From: an uncultured Pseudomonadota bacterium
GTDB taxonomy: Bacteria; Pseudomonadota; Alphaproteobacteria; RF32; CAG-239
Length of the DNA: 14,304 bases
NCBI GenBank assembly: GCA_902796625.1
Contig: CADBPX010000014.1
Span: forward strand, 1-14,304
Direction: 5' to 3'
The position numbers and the translations under genes were made by a program. Shown piece by piece: positions 1 through 7,048 of the stretch. The notes beneath the pieces are model-generated. The model was given only the letters and a program-made list of their open reading frames with translations. It made no database searches and was not told the origin of the DNA. Numbering within the stretch: the first letter of the stretch is position 1; the number at the start of each line of letters is the position of its first letter.

Positions 1-300
1 AAGTAAAATATTATATTTCGGCTCTAATTTTTTAATTAAATCATTTTCCATTAAAAGAGCTTGAGCTTCATTATCAACAATAATAAATTCCATGCGCTCG
101 ACTTCAGCCACCATACGCTTAATATGATCCGGCAAACGCTCAAAATGTGTATACGCGACAATACGCTTTTTAATGCTTTTAGCCTTACCGACATATAAAA
201 CCTTGTCATTTTTATCCAGCATACGATAAACACCGGGCTTTTCCGGTGCAATTTTAACATTTTCTTTTATAACATTAATTCCGTGCTGAATATTTGTCAT
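1..300 (-). CDS. uvrC: UvrC, N-terminal fragment (excinuclease ABC subunit C, GIY-YIG domain)
   Basis: UvrC makes the two incisions flanking a lesion in UvrABC nucleotide excision repair. Only the first 100 codons are inside the window, against about 600 for the family; the frame is open to the edge. The visible part is the GIY-YIG nuclease domain, responsible for the 3' incision. G23-V24-Y25 and Y36-V37-G38 form the name motif, and R46, E85 and N97 match by spacing the conserved Arg, Glu and Asn of characterised UvrC. The downstream stretch LMENDLIKKLEPKYN is typical UvrC. The ATG follows the recN TAA with no intervening base, so the ribosome binding site must lie inside recN (a weak GGAT is present) and translation is probably coupled. 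A stand-alone GIY-YIG protein is possible but the residue pattern favours UvrC. Confidence 0.9.
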   Translation of the reverse strand, partial: MTNIQHGINVIKENVKIAPEKPGVYRMLDKNDKVLYVGKAKSIKKRIVAYTHFERLPDHIKRMVAEVERMEFIIVDNEAQALLMENDLIKKLEPKYNILL

Positions 301-1971
301 TTATCCGTTATCCATCAAAACCTGAGCGGCGGCACGAGCTTCATCGGAAATAGTTTCACCGGAAAGCATACGGGCAATTTCTTCCTGCTTTTCAGCCGTA
401 TTTAATTGCCGCAATGTAGTAATTGTCGTACCATCGGCTACATGTTTTTCCACCTTGTAATGATAACGACTCTGAGCCGCAACCTGTGGCGAATGTGTTA
501 CCACCAAAACCTGAACCCGTTCGCCGAGTTTTGCCAATTTATCACCGACAGCTTGCGCAGTTGCCCCGCCGACGCCGGTATCAACTTCATCAAAAATCAT
601 TGTCTCTATTTGTGAAGTTTGTGCCAAATTTACTTTTAATGCCAACATAAAACGAGCCAGCTCGCCTCCGGAAGCTATTTTATTAAGTGGTCCCAAAGGG
701 GTTCCGGGATTGGTGGAGACTAAAAAGCACACTTCATCAATACCCTTATCATTCCACAAATTTTCAGGTTTTGCTGATACAGAAACTTCGAAACGAGCCT
801 TTTCCATTTTTAAATCCGGCAATTCTCGATCGATTTTCTGTGCAAATTCGCCGGCAGTCTGCAGACGAAGCCGGCTTAGTTTTTGAGCTGCGGTAATATA
901 TACTTTTTTAGTGGTTGCAACCTGTTGTTCTAATTCTGCCAACTGTTCCGAACCACATGTAATATGTTCAAGCTGAGCTGACAAATTCTGCCATATTTGC
1001 GGCAGTTGTTCAACCGTTGTATTATGCTTACGAGCCAAAGACTTCAACTTAAACAATCGATCTTCAATGCTGTCGATATCATTTTGATTCAATGTTATAT
1101 CGGCTGCTGCCTGTGTAATTTCTTCGACTGCTTCTTCGGCATTTATTAACGCCGTATCAATTACTTCATAAATTCCGGCAAATTTATCGTTAACTAAAGC
1201 ATTGGCCCGAGTTATGGCACTTTGTGCCTGACGTAAGGCCTCACGAACACTTTGCGGTTGTGAATTTAACGCTTGTTGAGCCGCTTGCAAGTAGCCGGCA
1301 ATTTTTTCGGCATGCATTAACTCTCGGCGCTTAAGCTCCAAATTCTCCAGCTCATCTTCACGCGGTTCAATTTGTGCAAATTCATCTAGCCAATGACGTA
1401 GATTTTCTTCCTCTCTTCGAGCTTGTTCTATTTCCTGCCGTAATTGCTGGCATGACTGATTCAGGTCACGATAATCACGAAAAGAGCGCGCAACCTCATC
1501 GGCCTCATTACCATACCGACCGTAATTGTCCAGAACCTCTAAGTGTGTAGCCGGATTGAGCAGCCCTTGATTATCAAATTGTCCATGAATTTCAATCAGA
1601 TACTCACCGATTTCCTTTAACAGCTTTAAGGTTATCGGTTGATCATTAAAGAAAATACGCCCATGTCCGCCTCTATCCAAAGTCCGTTTAATAATGATTT
1701 CCGTATCGAAATCTAAATCATATTCGGTACATAAACGCTGCAAGCCGTCATGAGGATTAATAAATTCAAAGCATCCGCATACTGAAAGTTTATCGCAACC
1801 TGAGCGTATCATTCCAACATCAGCACGCCGACCGATAAGCAAACCGACAGAATCCAATAAAATAGACTTACCGGCACCGGTTTCACCGCTCAGTACACTA
1901 AAACCGTTCTGAAAGTTCAAATCCAGTTTATCAATCAAAACAACATTTCTAATTGATAAAGACTTCAGCAT
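301..1971 (-). CDS. recN: DNA repair protein RecN
   Basis: RecN is an SMC-like ATPase that acts on DNA ends and holds sister chromatids together during recombinational double-strand break repair. The protein is 556 aa, the usual family size. Walker A, GETGAGKS, is at residues 29-36. A long charged helical middle (about 150-370) forms the coiled coil. The ABC signature is ASGGELARF near 433-441, and Walker B is MIFDEVD with D461-E462, followed by the T-G-V-G-G loop and a VVTHSPQVAA switch region. All ATPase elements look intact. The ATG overlaps the bamD stop by one base (TAATG) and an AAGG lies within the end of bamD, so its translation should be coupled to bamD. It abuts uvrC downstream. In many alphaproteobacteria ligA follows recN; here it is uvrC, giving two repair genes in an envelope operon. 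Confidence 0.96.
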   Translation of the reverse strand: MLKSLSIRNVVLIDKLDLNFQNGFSVLSGETGAGKSILLDSVGLLIGRRADVGMIRSGCDKLSVCGCFEFINPHDGLQRLCTEYDLDFDTEIIIKRTLDRGGHGRIFFNDQPITLKLLKEIGEYLIEIHGQFDNQGLLNPATHLEVLDNYGRYGNEADEVARSFRDYRDLNQSCQQLRQEIEQARREEENLRHWLDEFAQIEPREDELENLELKRRELMHAEKIAGYLQAAQQALNSQPQSVREALRQAQSAITRANALVNDKFAGIYEVIDTALINAEEAVEEITQAAADITLNQNDIDSIEDRLFKLKSLARKHNTTVEQLPQIWQNLSAQLEHITCGSEQLAELEQQVATTKKVYITAAQKLSRLRLQTAGEFAQKIDRELPDLKMEKARFEVSVSAKPENLWNDKGIDEVCFLVSTNPGTPLGPLNKIASGGELARFMLALKVNLAQTSQIETMIFDEVDTGVGGATAQAVGDKLAKLGERVQVLVVTHSPQVAAQSRYHYKVEKHVADGTTITTLRQLNTAEKQEEIARMLSGETISDEARAAAQVLMDNG

Positions 1972-3173
1972 TATTTGTTGCCTTCCGGATCTCCGGATAA
2001 AATATCACCGACTTCATCTTTACTAACAGATGCTGTTTCATCACTGCCCCAACCTAATCTGCTGAATAAGGTTGTACTTTCTTTTTCGGTATTTTTAACT
2101 GAAGTTTCAGCGGTAGCTTTTTTTTCATCGCTATTATTCTTAAACCAGCTGAACCAGCCTTTCTTTTCTTCTTCAACAGCTTTATCAACATGTTCCGAAG
2201 CCAAAGTTACATCATTTTCTTTCTTTTGATTTTTTCTGAACCAGTTGAACCAACTTTCATTATCTTCAGGCAACGAGTTATCCGCTTTTTCTTTCGCCGG
2301 TACGGTAACTTTTTCTGCTTCATCATTGTGCTTAAACCAACCGAACCAACTTCTTTTACCTTCTGTTTTGGCATTCTCAGAACTGACTTTTGCCGGCTTT
2401 GCTTCTTTTTTCACCGCCGGTAATGGATCATTAACCCCAATTTTTTCCATAATTTTTGCGGCCTTCTCTGTCCATTTGCCATCAGGATAATTTTGTTTCA
2501 AAATTTTATAATACCCTTGAGCATATTTATTCATTCCCAAAATACCATAAATTTCTACTTGGCGATATAAAGCTTCTTCAATTTGCACCGTAGTTTGATA
2601 ATTTTCCAAAACCACATTAAAACGATTCAGTGCCGATAGATAATTTCCCTGTTGCAGATAATAACGACCGACAATCATTTCCTGACCGGCTTTATAGTCT
2701 TTGGTTAAATTTAGCTTGTTACGCGCATCTTCGGCATATTCGCTATCCGGAAACAATGCCACCAAGCGGCTGAATGTTTCTTCGGCTTTTTCGGTATTAC
2801 CCTGATCTTTGTCGGCAGAAGAAATTTGATCATAATAGCTCATGCCTTTCAAATAGTAGGCATAAGCAACGTCTTTATTTCCCGGATGGTAGCGAATAAA
2901 ACGATCTGCCGCCATAATTGCATCATCATATTTTTCGTCTTTATAATAAGCGTAAGCCCCCATCAATTTTGACTTTACGGCCCACTGAGAATACGGATGT
3001 TCAACTTCTACCCTTTCAAAACCTTCCGCTGCCTTTTTATAACGAGTAGCTTGCAAATCTTCATAAGCCTTGTTGTACAAATCTTCAACCGGCAAATCAG
3101 CATCTTTATCTTTATTTGACGCACATGACGCCAACATTGCCATTACACTGAAAAGTACGTATATTTTCTTCAT
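1971..3173 (-). CDS. bamD: Outer membrane assembly lipoprotein BamD with long repeat-bearing C-terminal tail
   Basis: BamD is the essential lipoprotein of the BAM complex that hands beta-barrel substrates to BamA at the inner face of the outer membrane. A lipoprotein signal with lipobox L14-A-S-C17 is followed by the TPR domain, about residues 25-245, which includes YNKAYEDL, the VEHPYSQWA segment and FPDSEYAEDARNKL. The TPR part alone is about the size of E. coli BamD (245 aa), but this protein has 400 aa. Residues 252-400 form a Lys/Glu/Ser-rich, probably disordered tail with SWFGWFK (275-281), SWFNWFR (307-313) and GWFSWFK (339-345) at an exact 32-residue period, and a degenerate SRLGWGS at 371-377. 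The start has a GAGGAA site formed by the last two codons of lpxC, and only 3 nt separate the genes. Identity as BamD is firm; the tail's role is unknown. Confidence 0.93.
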   Translation of the reverse strand: MKKIYVLFSVMAMLASCASNKDKDADLPVEDLYNKAYEDLQATRYKKAAEGFERVEVEHPYSQWAVKSKLMGAYAYYKDEKYDDAIMAADRFIRYHPGNKDVAYAYYLKGMSYYDQISSADKDQGNTEKAEETFSRLVALFPDSEYAEDARNKLNLTKDYKAGQEMIVGRYYLQQGNYLSALNRFNVVLENYQTTVQIEEALYRQVEIYGILGMNKYAQGYYKILKQNYPDGKWTEKAAKIMEKIGVNDPLPAVKKEAKPAKVSSENAKTEGKRSWFGWFKHNDEAEKVTVPAKEKADNSLPEDNESWFNWFRKNQKKENDVTLASEHVDKAVEEEKKGWFSWFKNNSDEKKATAETSVKNTEKESTTLFSRLGWGSDETASVSKDEVGDILSGDPEGNK

Positions 3174-3176
3174 TTT

Positions 3177-4031
3177 TTATTCCTCAATTATTTCGTAGTT
3201 ATCTGAATTTTTAAACAAAGACTTCAAAACTTCATTATTATGAAAATGTCCGCTGCAACTGGCCGTAACTTGCGCCTGCAAACGTAAACCGGCCGTATAC
3301 ATATCCCCAATGCAATCCAAAACTTTATGTTTTACGCATTCATTTTCAACTCTGAATCCGCCTTCATTAAGAATCGTATCGCCATCCAATACCACAGCAT
3401 TATCCAAACTGCCTCCCTTAATTAAGCCGATAGACTGCAGATAATCAACCTGATATTTTTCACAAAACGTCCGTGCCGGTGCAATTTCACTGGCAAACAA
3501 TTCCGGTGTTATAACCGCATTAAACCTTTGTCGACCGACAATTTTAGAAGGAAAATCTATGGTAAAATCAATTTTTAATTCGGTATTAGGAGACAATATA
3601 ACAAAATTTCCCTTATCATCGACAAACTTAACTTCTTTTTTTACCCGCACAAACTTCCGCCGTTCATTCTGTTCCGTTAAAGCCACATCTTTGAGTTTAT
3701 CAAACAAAACCTTGGCGCTTCCGTCCATAATCGGCAACTCTGGCCCACTGACATTTATTCTTACATTATCGATTCCCAAAATATATAAAACCGACATTAA
3801 ATGTTCTATGGTGCTGACGATTTGTCCGCTTGAATTACCCAAACAGGTGCAATTACGAGTATCAACCACCATATCATAGCGTGCCGGAAATAAATTATTA
3901 TGCGCCATATCCGAGCGGCAAAAAACTACACCGCTACCGGCAGCGGCCGGACAAAGCTCCAACTTACTTTCTATTCCGCTATGTAATCCGATTCCGATAA
4001 TATCAATTTTTCGACTTAAAGTTTTTTGCAT
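3177..4031 (-). CDS. lpxC: UDP-3-O-acyl-N-acetylglucosamine deacetylase LpxC
   Basis: LpxC is the cytosolic zinc deacetylase that performs the committed step of lipid A synthesis, removing the N-acetyl group from UDP-3-O-acyl-GlcNAc. The protein has 284 aa, slightly shorter than E. coli LpxC (305). The zinc ligands are H77 (in STIEHLM), H235 and D239 (in KHKVLDCIGD). E76 is the catalytic base, and H262 in SGHFHNNE is the conserved active-site histidine. The N-terminal GLHSG motif is at residues 15-19. The two-fold alpha/beta architecture is complete, so the enzyme should be active. The ATG has a strong site (GAGAGGA, 5 nt upstream) in the 19 nt that separate it from the 3' end of the RNase P RNA. 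No terminator or independent promoter is visible there, so it is likely on the rnpB transcript or reads from a promoter inside rnpB. Confidence 0.97.
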   Translation of the reverse strand: MQKTLSRKIDIIGIGLHSGIESKLELCPAAAGSGVVFCRSDMAHNNLFPARYDMVVDTRNCTCLGNSSGQIVSTIEHLMSVLYILGIDNVRINVSGPELPIMDGSAKVLFDKLKDVALTEQNERRKFVRVKKEVKFVDDKGNFVILSPNTELKIDFTIDFPSKIVGRQRFNAVITPELFASEIAPARTFCEKYQVDYLQSIGLIKGGSLDNAVVLDGDTILNEGGFRVENECVKHKVLDCIGDMYTAGLRLQAQVTASCSGHFHNNEVLKSLFKNSDNYEIIEE

Positions 4032-4050
4032 AAATTCCTCTCAAATATAT

Positions 4051-4453
4051 AAGGTAGCCTATAAGCCGGGTTTTGTACACTTATTTGCTTTACCGTTACC
4101 GATAAAGATTTGTGCGATAGCTATTCATCTGCATCAAACGTCACCGTTTGACTGGTGCGACCTACCTCTGGAGCGGACCGGAAACAATCCTTGCAATTAA
4201 TACTGTAATATTAATGCCTCCTAATTTGGTCTTGCTTCAGATAGGGTTTACCTTGCCATAAACATTTCTGCCTATGCGGTGAGCTCTTACCTCGCCTTTT
4301 CAACCTTACCGGAACCTGTCCGGCGGTAACTTTCTGCGGCACTTTCCCGTGGATTCCTCCAGCCAGATGTTATCTGGTATCTTGTTCCCGTGAAGCCCGG
4401 ACTTTCCTCATTAACAGATTTTCCATTCTGCAACGCAGCTATCCGGCTACCTT
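4051..4453 (-). ncRNA. rnpB: RNase P RNA (bacterial class A)
   Basis: This is the catalytic RNA of RNase P, which matures tRNA 5' ends. Read on the minus strand, the conserved 5' core GAGGAAAGTCCGGGCTTCA lies at 4409-4391 and the matching 3' core ACAAAACCCGGCTTATAG at 4076-4059. Between them lie GGTAAGAGCTCACCGC (4291-4276) and the GGTAAACC...GCAAGACCAAAT block (4252-4224), all hallmarks of class A RNA. The ends were set by a perfect 9-bp P1 helix: AAGGTAGCC at 4453-4445 pairs with GGCTACCTT at 4059-4051. Internal hairpins include CAAACG-GTGA-CGTTTG (4150-4135), with a GNRA loop, and a 7-bp AT stem at 4215-4196. The length of about 403 nt is normal. The exact 5' end is uncertain by a few bases. 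No terminator follows P1 before lpxC. A 63-codon open frame inside it is fortuitous. Confidence 0.97.
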
Positions 4454-4587
4454 GGTCTGAAAGTAATCCCATTTTCACATAAAATCAATGTTTTTTGCGT
4501 ATTTCCCCAACTTTTAATGAAATCTTAAATATTTTGCACTAAAAAACGTAGTATAACAACCATATAAAACTAGAAAAGGAGTTACAT

Positions 4588-5211
4588 ATGAACAAATTGT
4601 TGTTAGCAGCATCTGCTGCAGTTTTGACCTTGGGTTTAGCATATCAGGCATCTGCTGACTGTAACGGCTTATATCTTGCCGGCAGAGGCGGTGTTGTTAA
4701 ACACAAAATTGAAAATCCGAAGAAAGGCGGTGTCGGAAACTCTGACAACGACTTTGATAAACAAAAATTAATGCTGAGCGGTGCGTTGGGTTATCGTTAT
4801 GATTATTTGCGTGTTGAAGCTGAATATGTTTGGCGTGATAAAGTAAAGCATAATGATTTTGTCGACGAAGATACTTCTCTTAAGCGTCAATTTAAGTCTT
4901 ATTCTTATATGTTGAATGCCTACTTTGATTTGGCTCCGTATAGCTGGATTACACCTTATGTTGGTGCAGGTATCGGTATGACCAACTTAAAGTTCAAAGA
5001 AAACGAAGTTACATCAAGTCCGGTGACTGAACCTTCTTTTCGTCGTTTGAAGGAGGATAATTTCACTTGGTCTGTCGGTGGTGGTTTAAGTATTAAAGTT
5101 ACCAACAGATTTAACGTAGATGCCGGTTACCGTTATTATGATATGGGTGATTTAGATAAAGCAGATATTACCGCTCATGAAATTTATGGTGGTATTCGTT
5201 ACGTTTTCTAA
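4588..5211 (+). CDS. Outer-membrane beta-barrel protein (OmpA-like/porin-like, small)
   Basis: This 207-aa protein is predicted to form a small, probably eight-stranded, outer-membrane barrel. It has a Sec signal peptide (Lys near the start, a hydrophobic stretch at 4-20, probable cleavage after A-S-A at about residue 23). Alternating-hydrophobicity strands follow, such as GLYLAGRGG, LMLSGALGYRYDYLRVEAEYVW, SYSYMLNAYFDL, ITPYVGAGIGM and WSVGGGLSIKV. It ends in IYGGIRYVF with the terminal Phe of the BAM recognition signal. These features match the opacity/OMP beta-brl families, but no specific member or function can be named. AAGGAG lies 6 nt before the ATG. A TATAAC at 4552-4557 could be a -10 box, but I see no convincing -35. 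Codons ending in T (GGT, CGT, GTT, GCT) are more frequent than in neighbouring genes, which suggests high expression. A strong terminator follows, so it is probably monocistronic. Confidence 0.85.
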   Translation: MNKLLLAASAAVLTLGLAYQASADCNGLYLAGRGGVVKHKIENPKKGGVGNSDNDFDKQKLMLSGALGYRYDYLRVEAEYVWRDKVKHNDFVDEDTSLKRQFKSYSYMLNAYFDLAPYSWITPYVGAGIGMTNLKFKENEVTSSPVTEPSFRRLKEDNFTWSVGGGLSIKVTNRFNVDAGYRYYDMGDLDKADITAHEIYGGIRYVF

Positions 5212-5228
5212 ACATATCTGATTTTGTT

Positions 5229-5254
5229 AAGCCGCTATTTTAGCGGCTTTTTTT
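5229..5254 (+). terminator. Intrinsic terminator of the outer-membrane protein gene
   Basis: An 8-bp stem, AGCCGCTA (5230-5237) with TAGCGGCT (5241-5248), has a 3-nt loop and runs straight into a T tract ending at 5254. It sits 18 nt after the stop codon of the barrel protein. The T tract leads into TATAAA (5254-5259), which could serve as a -10 box for glmM, though no matching -35 is evident. Confidence 0.9.
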
Positions 5255-5281
5255 ATAAAATTTCACTAAAAGGATAATTCC

Positions 5282-6634
5282 ATGACACAAAAACTTTTCG
5301 GTACGGACGGTATTAGAGGTGTTGCTAATACATTTCCGTTAACAATCGACTTTTGCACCAAACTTGCAACAACTCTGGCACAAGATGTTTGTCTTAACAA
5401 AAAACAAGTAGCTATTGCTCGTGATACACGAATTTCAGGTACTATGTTATTTTCAGCACTGGTTGCCGGTTTTACCGCACAAGGAATTAATGTAATTGAT
5501 TTAGGAATTATCCCTACACCTTTATGTACAACATTAACTCCTCAGCTTAATGTAGATATGAGCATCATGATAACTGCTTCACATAATCCGTATCAGGATA
5601 ACGGATTAAAACTTATTACCGCAGACGGAGATAAATTCTCTGACGAACAAAGCCGAAAAATCGAACAAAAATTAGAACTTAACCACGATATTACCTACTC
5701 TCCGGAAAAAATCGGCAAAATAATTCCTTGGAACAATAACGGGTTAGAGCATTACTTGCACATTTCATCCCAAATTGTCCCGCCAAATGCCTTGAAAAAA
5801 TTAAAAATAGTTCTCGATTCGGCCAACGGGGTTTTCTCATACATTATGCCGGAAGTATTTAAGTATTTAGGAGCCGAAGTTATCAGTTTAGCCGCATCGC
5901 CCGACGGATATAACATCAATGCCGATTGTGGTTCGCAACACACGGAAAAATTAGCTCAAACGGTTATCGAAAACGGATATAACTTAGGTATTGCCGTAGA
6001 TGGCGACGGTGACCGCATCATTATTTGTGATGAAAATGGCAAACGTTTAGACGGTGATCAAATTATTGCCTATTTGGCAACATATATGCTGCAAAACAAT
6101 CTATTACCTTCAAAAGCCGTTGTTGCCACCATCTATTCCAATCTTGGGCTCGGAAAATATATTTCTTCTCTCGGACTTAACTATTATACAACCGCCGTCG
6201 GAGAGCGATATGTTATCGAAAAAATGCGTGATGTTCAAGCTAACCTCGGTGGTGAAGAATCCGGACACATGGTTTTAAGCGACTATACGCGAACCGGAGA
6301 TGCTTTAATTACAGCCCTGATTATTTGCGCCGGAATAGCCCGCCAAAATCGTCAACTCAGCAAAATATTCCCTGTCTTTACGCCATTTCCGTGTGAAAGT
6401 CATAATCTACGCTTTGCCAACAAAGAAGCTGCTACACAAATCATGCAATCCGAAGCTTTACAAAGTTGCGTATCACAAATATCCCAGCAACTTGACGGCC
6501 ATGGACGCATCATTGTTCGACCATCGGGCACCGAACCAGTAATTCGTTTAAAAATCGAGGATGAAAACTCACAAACAGCTCATCAGGCTGCAGAAAAAAT
6601 ACTAACTTGCATCAAAAACTTGACAGCATCTTAA
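5282..6634 (+). CDS. glmM: Phosphoglucosamine mutase GlmM
   Basis: GlmM converts glucosamine-6-phosphate to glucosamine-1-phosphate, the precursor of UDP-GlcNAc for peptidoglycan and lipid A, in the cytosol. The protein has 450 aa, the normal length. It opens with KLFGTDGIRG, the family N-terminus. The phosphoserine loop TASHNP carries the catalytic S100. The Mg-binding loop is D240-G-D242-G-D244-R. The sugar-recognition segment GGEESGHMVL (about 323-332) has the GEESGH form typical of GlmM. The phosphate-binding loop RPSGTEPVIR is at 413-422. All four domains of the alpha-phosphohexomutase fold are complete. AAAGGA lies 8 nt before the ATG. Only 27 nt separate the upstream terminator from the start, so expression needs readthrough or a promoter overlapping the terminator. 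Its product feeds the pathway in which LpxC, encoded nearby on the other strand, acts. Confidence 0.97.
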   Translation: MTQKLFGTDGIRGVANTFPLTIDFCTKLATTLAQDVCLNKKQVAIARDTRISGTMLFSALVAGFTAQGINVIDLGIIPTPLCTTLTPQLNVDMSIMITASHNPYQDNGLKLITADGDKFSDEQSRKIEQKLELNHDITYSPEKIGKIIPWNNNGLEHYLHISSQIVPPNALKKLKIVLDSANGVFSYIMPEVFKYLGAEVISLAASPDGYNINADCGSQHTEKLAQTVIENGYNLGIAVDGDGDRIIICDENGKRLDGDQIIAYLATYMLQNNLLPSKAVVATIYSNLGLGKYISSLGLNYYTTAVGERYVIEKMRDVQANLGGEESGHMVLSDYTRTGDALITALIICAGIARQNRQLSKIFPVFTPFPCESHNLRFANKEAATQIMQSEALQSCVSQISQQLDGHGRIIVRPSGTEPVIRLKIEDENSQTAHQAAEKILTCIKNLTAS

Positions 6635-6649
6635 TTTGCTATATATAAA
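6620..6649 (+). promoter_or_regulatory. Candidate sigma70-type promoter inside the 3' end of glmM
   Basis: A perfect -35 hexamer TTGACA (6620-6625) overlaps the last codons of glmM. It is followed by TATAAA at 6644-6649 (18-nt spacer) or TATATA at 6642-6647 (16-nt spacer). The start of transcription would fall near 6655, about 28 nt before the ATG of the small membrane protein. It is the best consensus promoter I found in the window, but it is called by eye. Confidence 0.55.
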
Positions 6650-6682
6650 TTTATAAAGTTAAATTTTAGGAGAAATAATATT

Positions 6683-7048
6683 ATGATCAGTGCTTTCTTT
6701 TCGTTTATTACTCGTGCCATTATCTTAAACCCGATGGCTATCATTGGTATCGTTATCGGCGCTTATTGTATGCATACATACACTCTTGAAGCGCTTAAAA
6801 TTTTGGCTATGAGCCCTTATATCTGGGGTGGACTTTTTGCTATTGCTTTGCTCTACGCTTGCTTATTTCAGCACGTTTATTACTTAAACTCTAAGCAAAT
6901 CGACTGGTGGGCAACAATCAAAAGTTCGTTCACTCATTTAATAACTATCGTTATTGCCATCGTTTTAACATGCATAATCATCTTTGCTTATAATTACGCC
7001 TTTGCCGATAAGCTTGATGCTTATTTGCGTTATAAAAAATCTAATTAG
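6683..7048 (+). CDS. Small membrane protein of unknown function, three predicted helices
   Basis: I do not recognise this 121-aa protein. It has three hydrophobic segments, at about residues 12-30, 47-66 and 85-107. Short polar links include HTYTLEAL and LNSKQIDWWATIKSS, and the basic C-terminal tail KLDAYLRYKKSN would favour a cytosolic end. No catalytic motif or lipobox is visible. Support for being real: an AGGAG site about 10 nt upstream of the ATG, a consensus-like promoter at 6620-6649, and a composition normal for a membrane protein. Its last 8 bases overlap the 3' end of the convergent gene der, and no terminator for either gene is seen. It lies 48 nt after glmM, so it may also be co-transcribed with it. 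Confidence 0.75.
   Translation: MISAFFSFITRAIILNPMAIIGIVIGAYCMHTYTLEALKILAMSPYIWGGLFAIALLYACLFQHVYYLNSKQIDWWATIKSSFTHLITIVIAIVLTCIIIFAYNYAFADKLDAYLRYKKSN

Noticed and set aside
51..260. A 69-codon minus-strand open frame at the left edge.
   Set aside because: It is out of frame with the UvrC fragment that occupies the whole of 1-300 and carries conserved GIY-YIG residues.
4196..4215. A 7-bp AT-rich inverted repeat (ATTAATA/TATTAAT) that could be taken for a terminator or operator.
   Set aside because: It sits inside rnpB between conserved core elements and is best explained as one of the variable stems of the RNA.
4287..4478. A 63-codon open frame on the minus strand that could be read as a small protein.
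   Set aside because: It lies almost entirely within the RNase P RNA, whose conserved core sequences and P1 pairing explain the sequence fully.
7008..7026. A 6-bp inverted repeat (ATAAGC/GCTTAT) near the end of the small membrane gene, considered as a terminator.
   Set aside because: It is short, AT-rich, lies before the stop codon and has no proper T tract in either direction.
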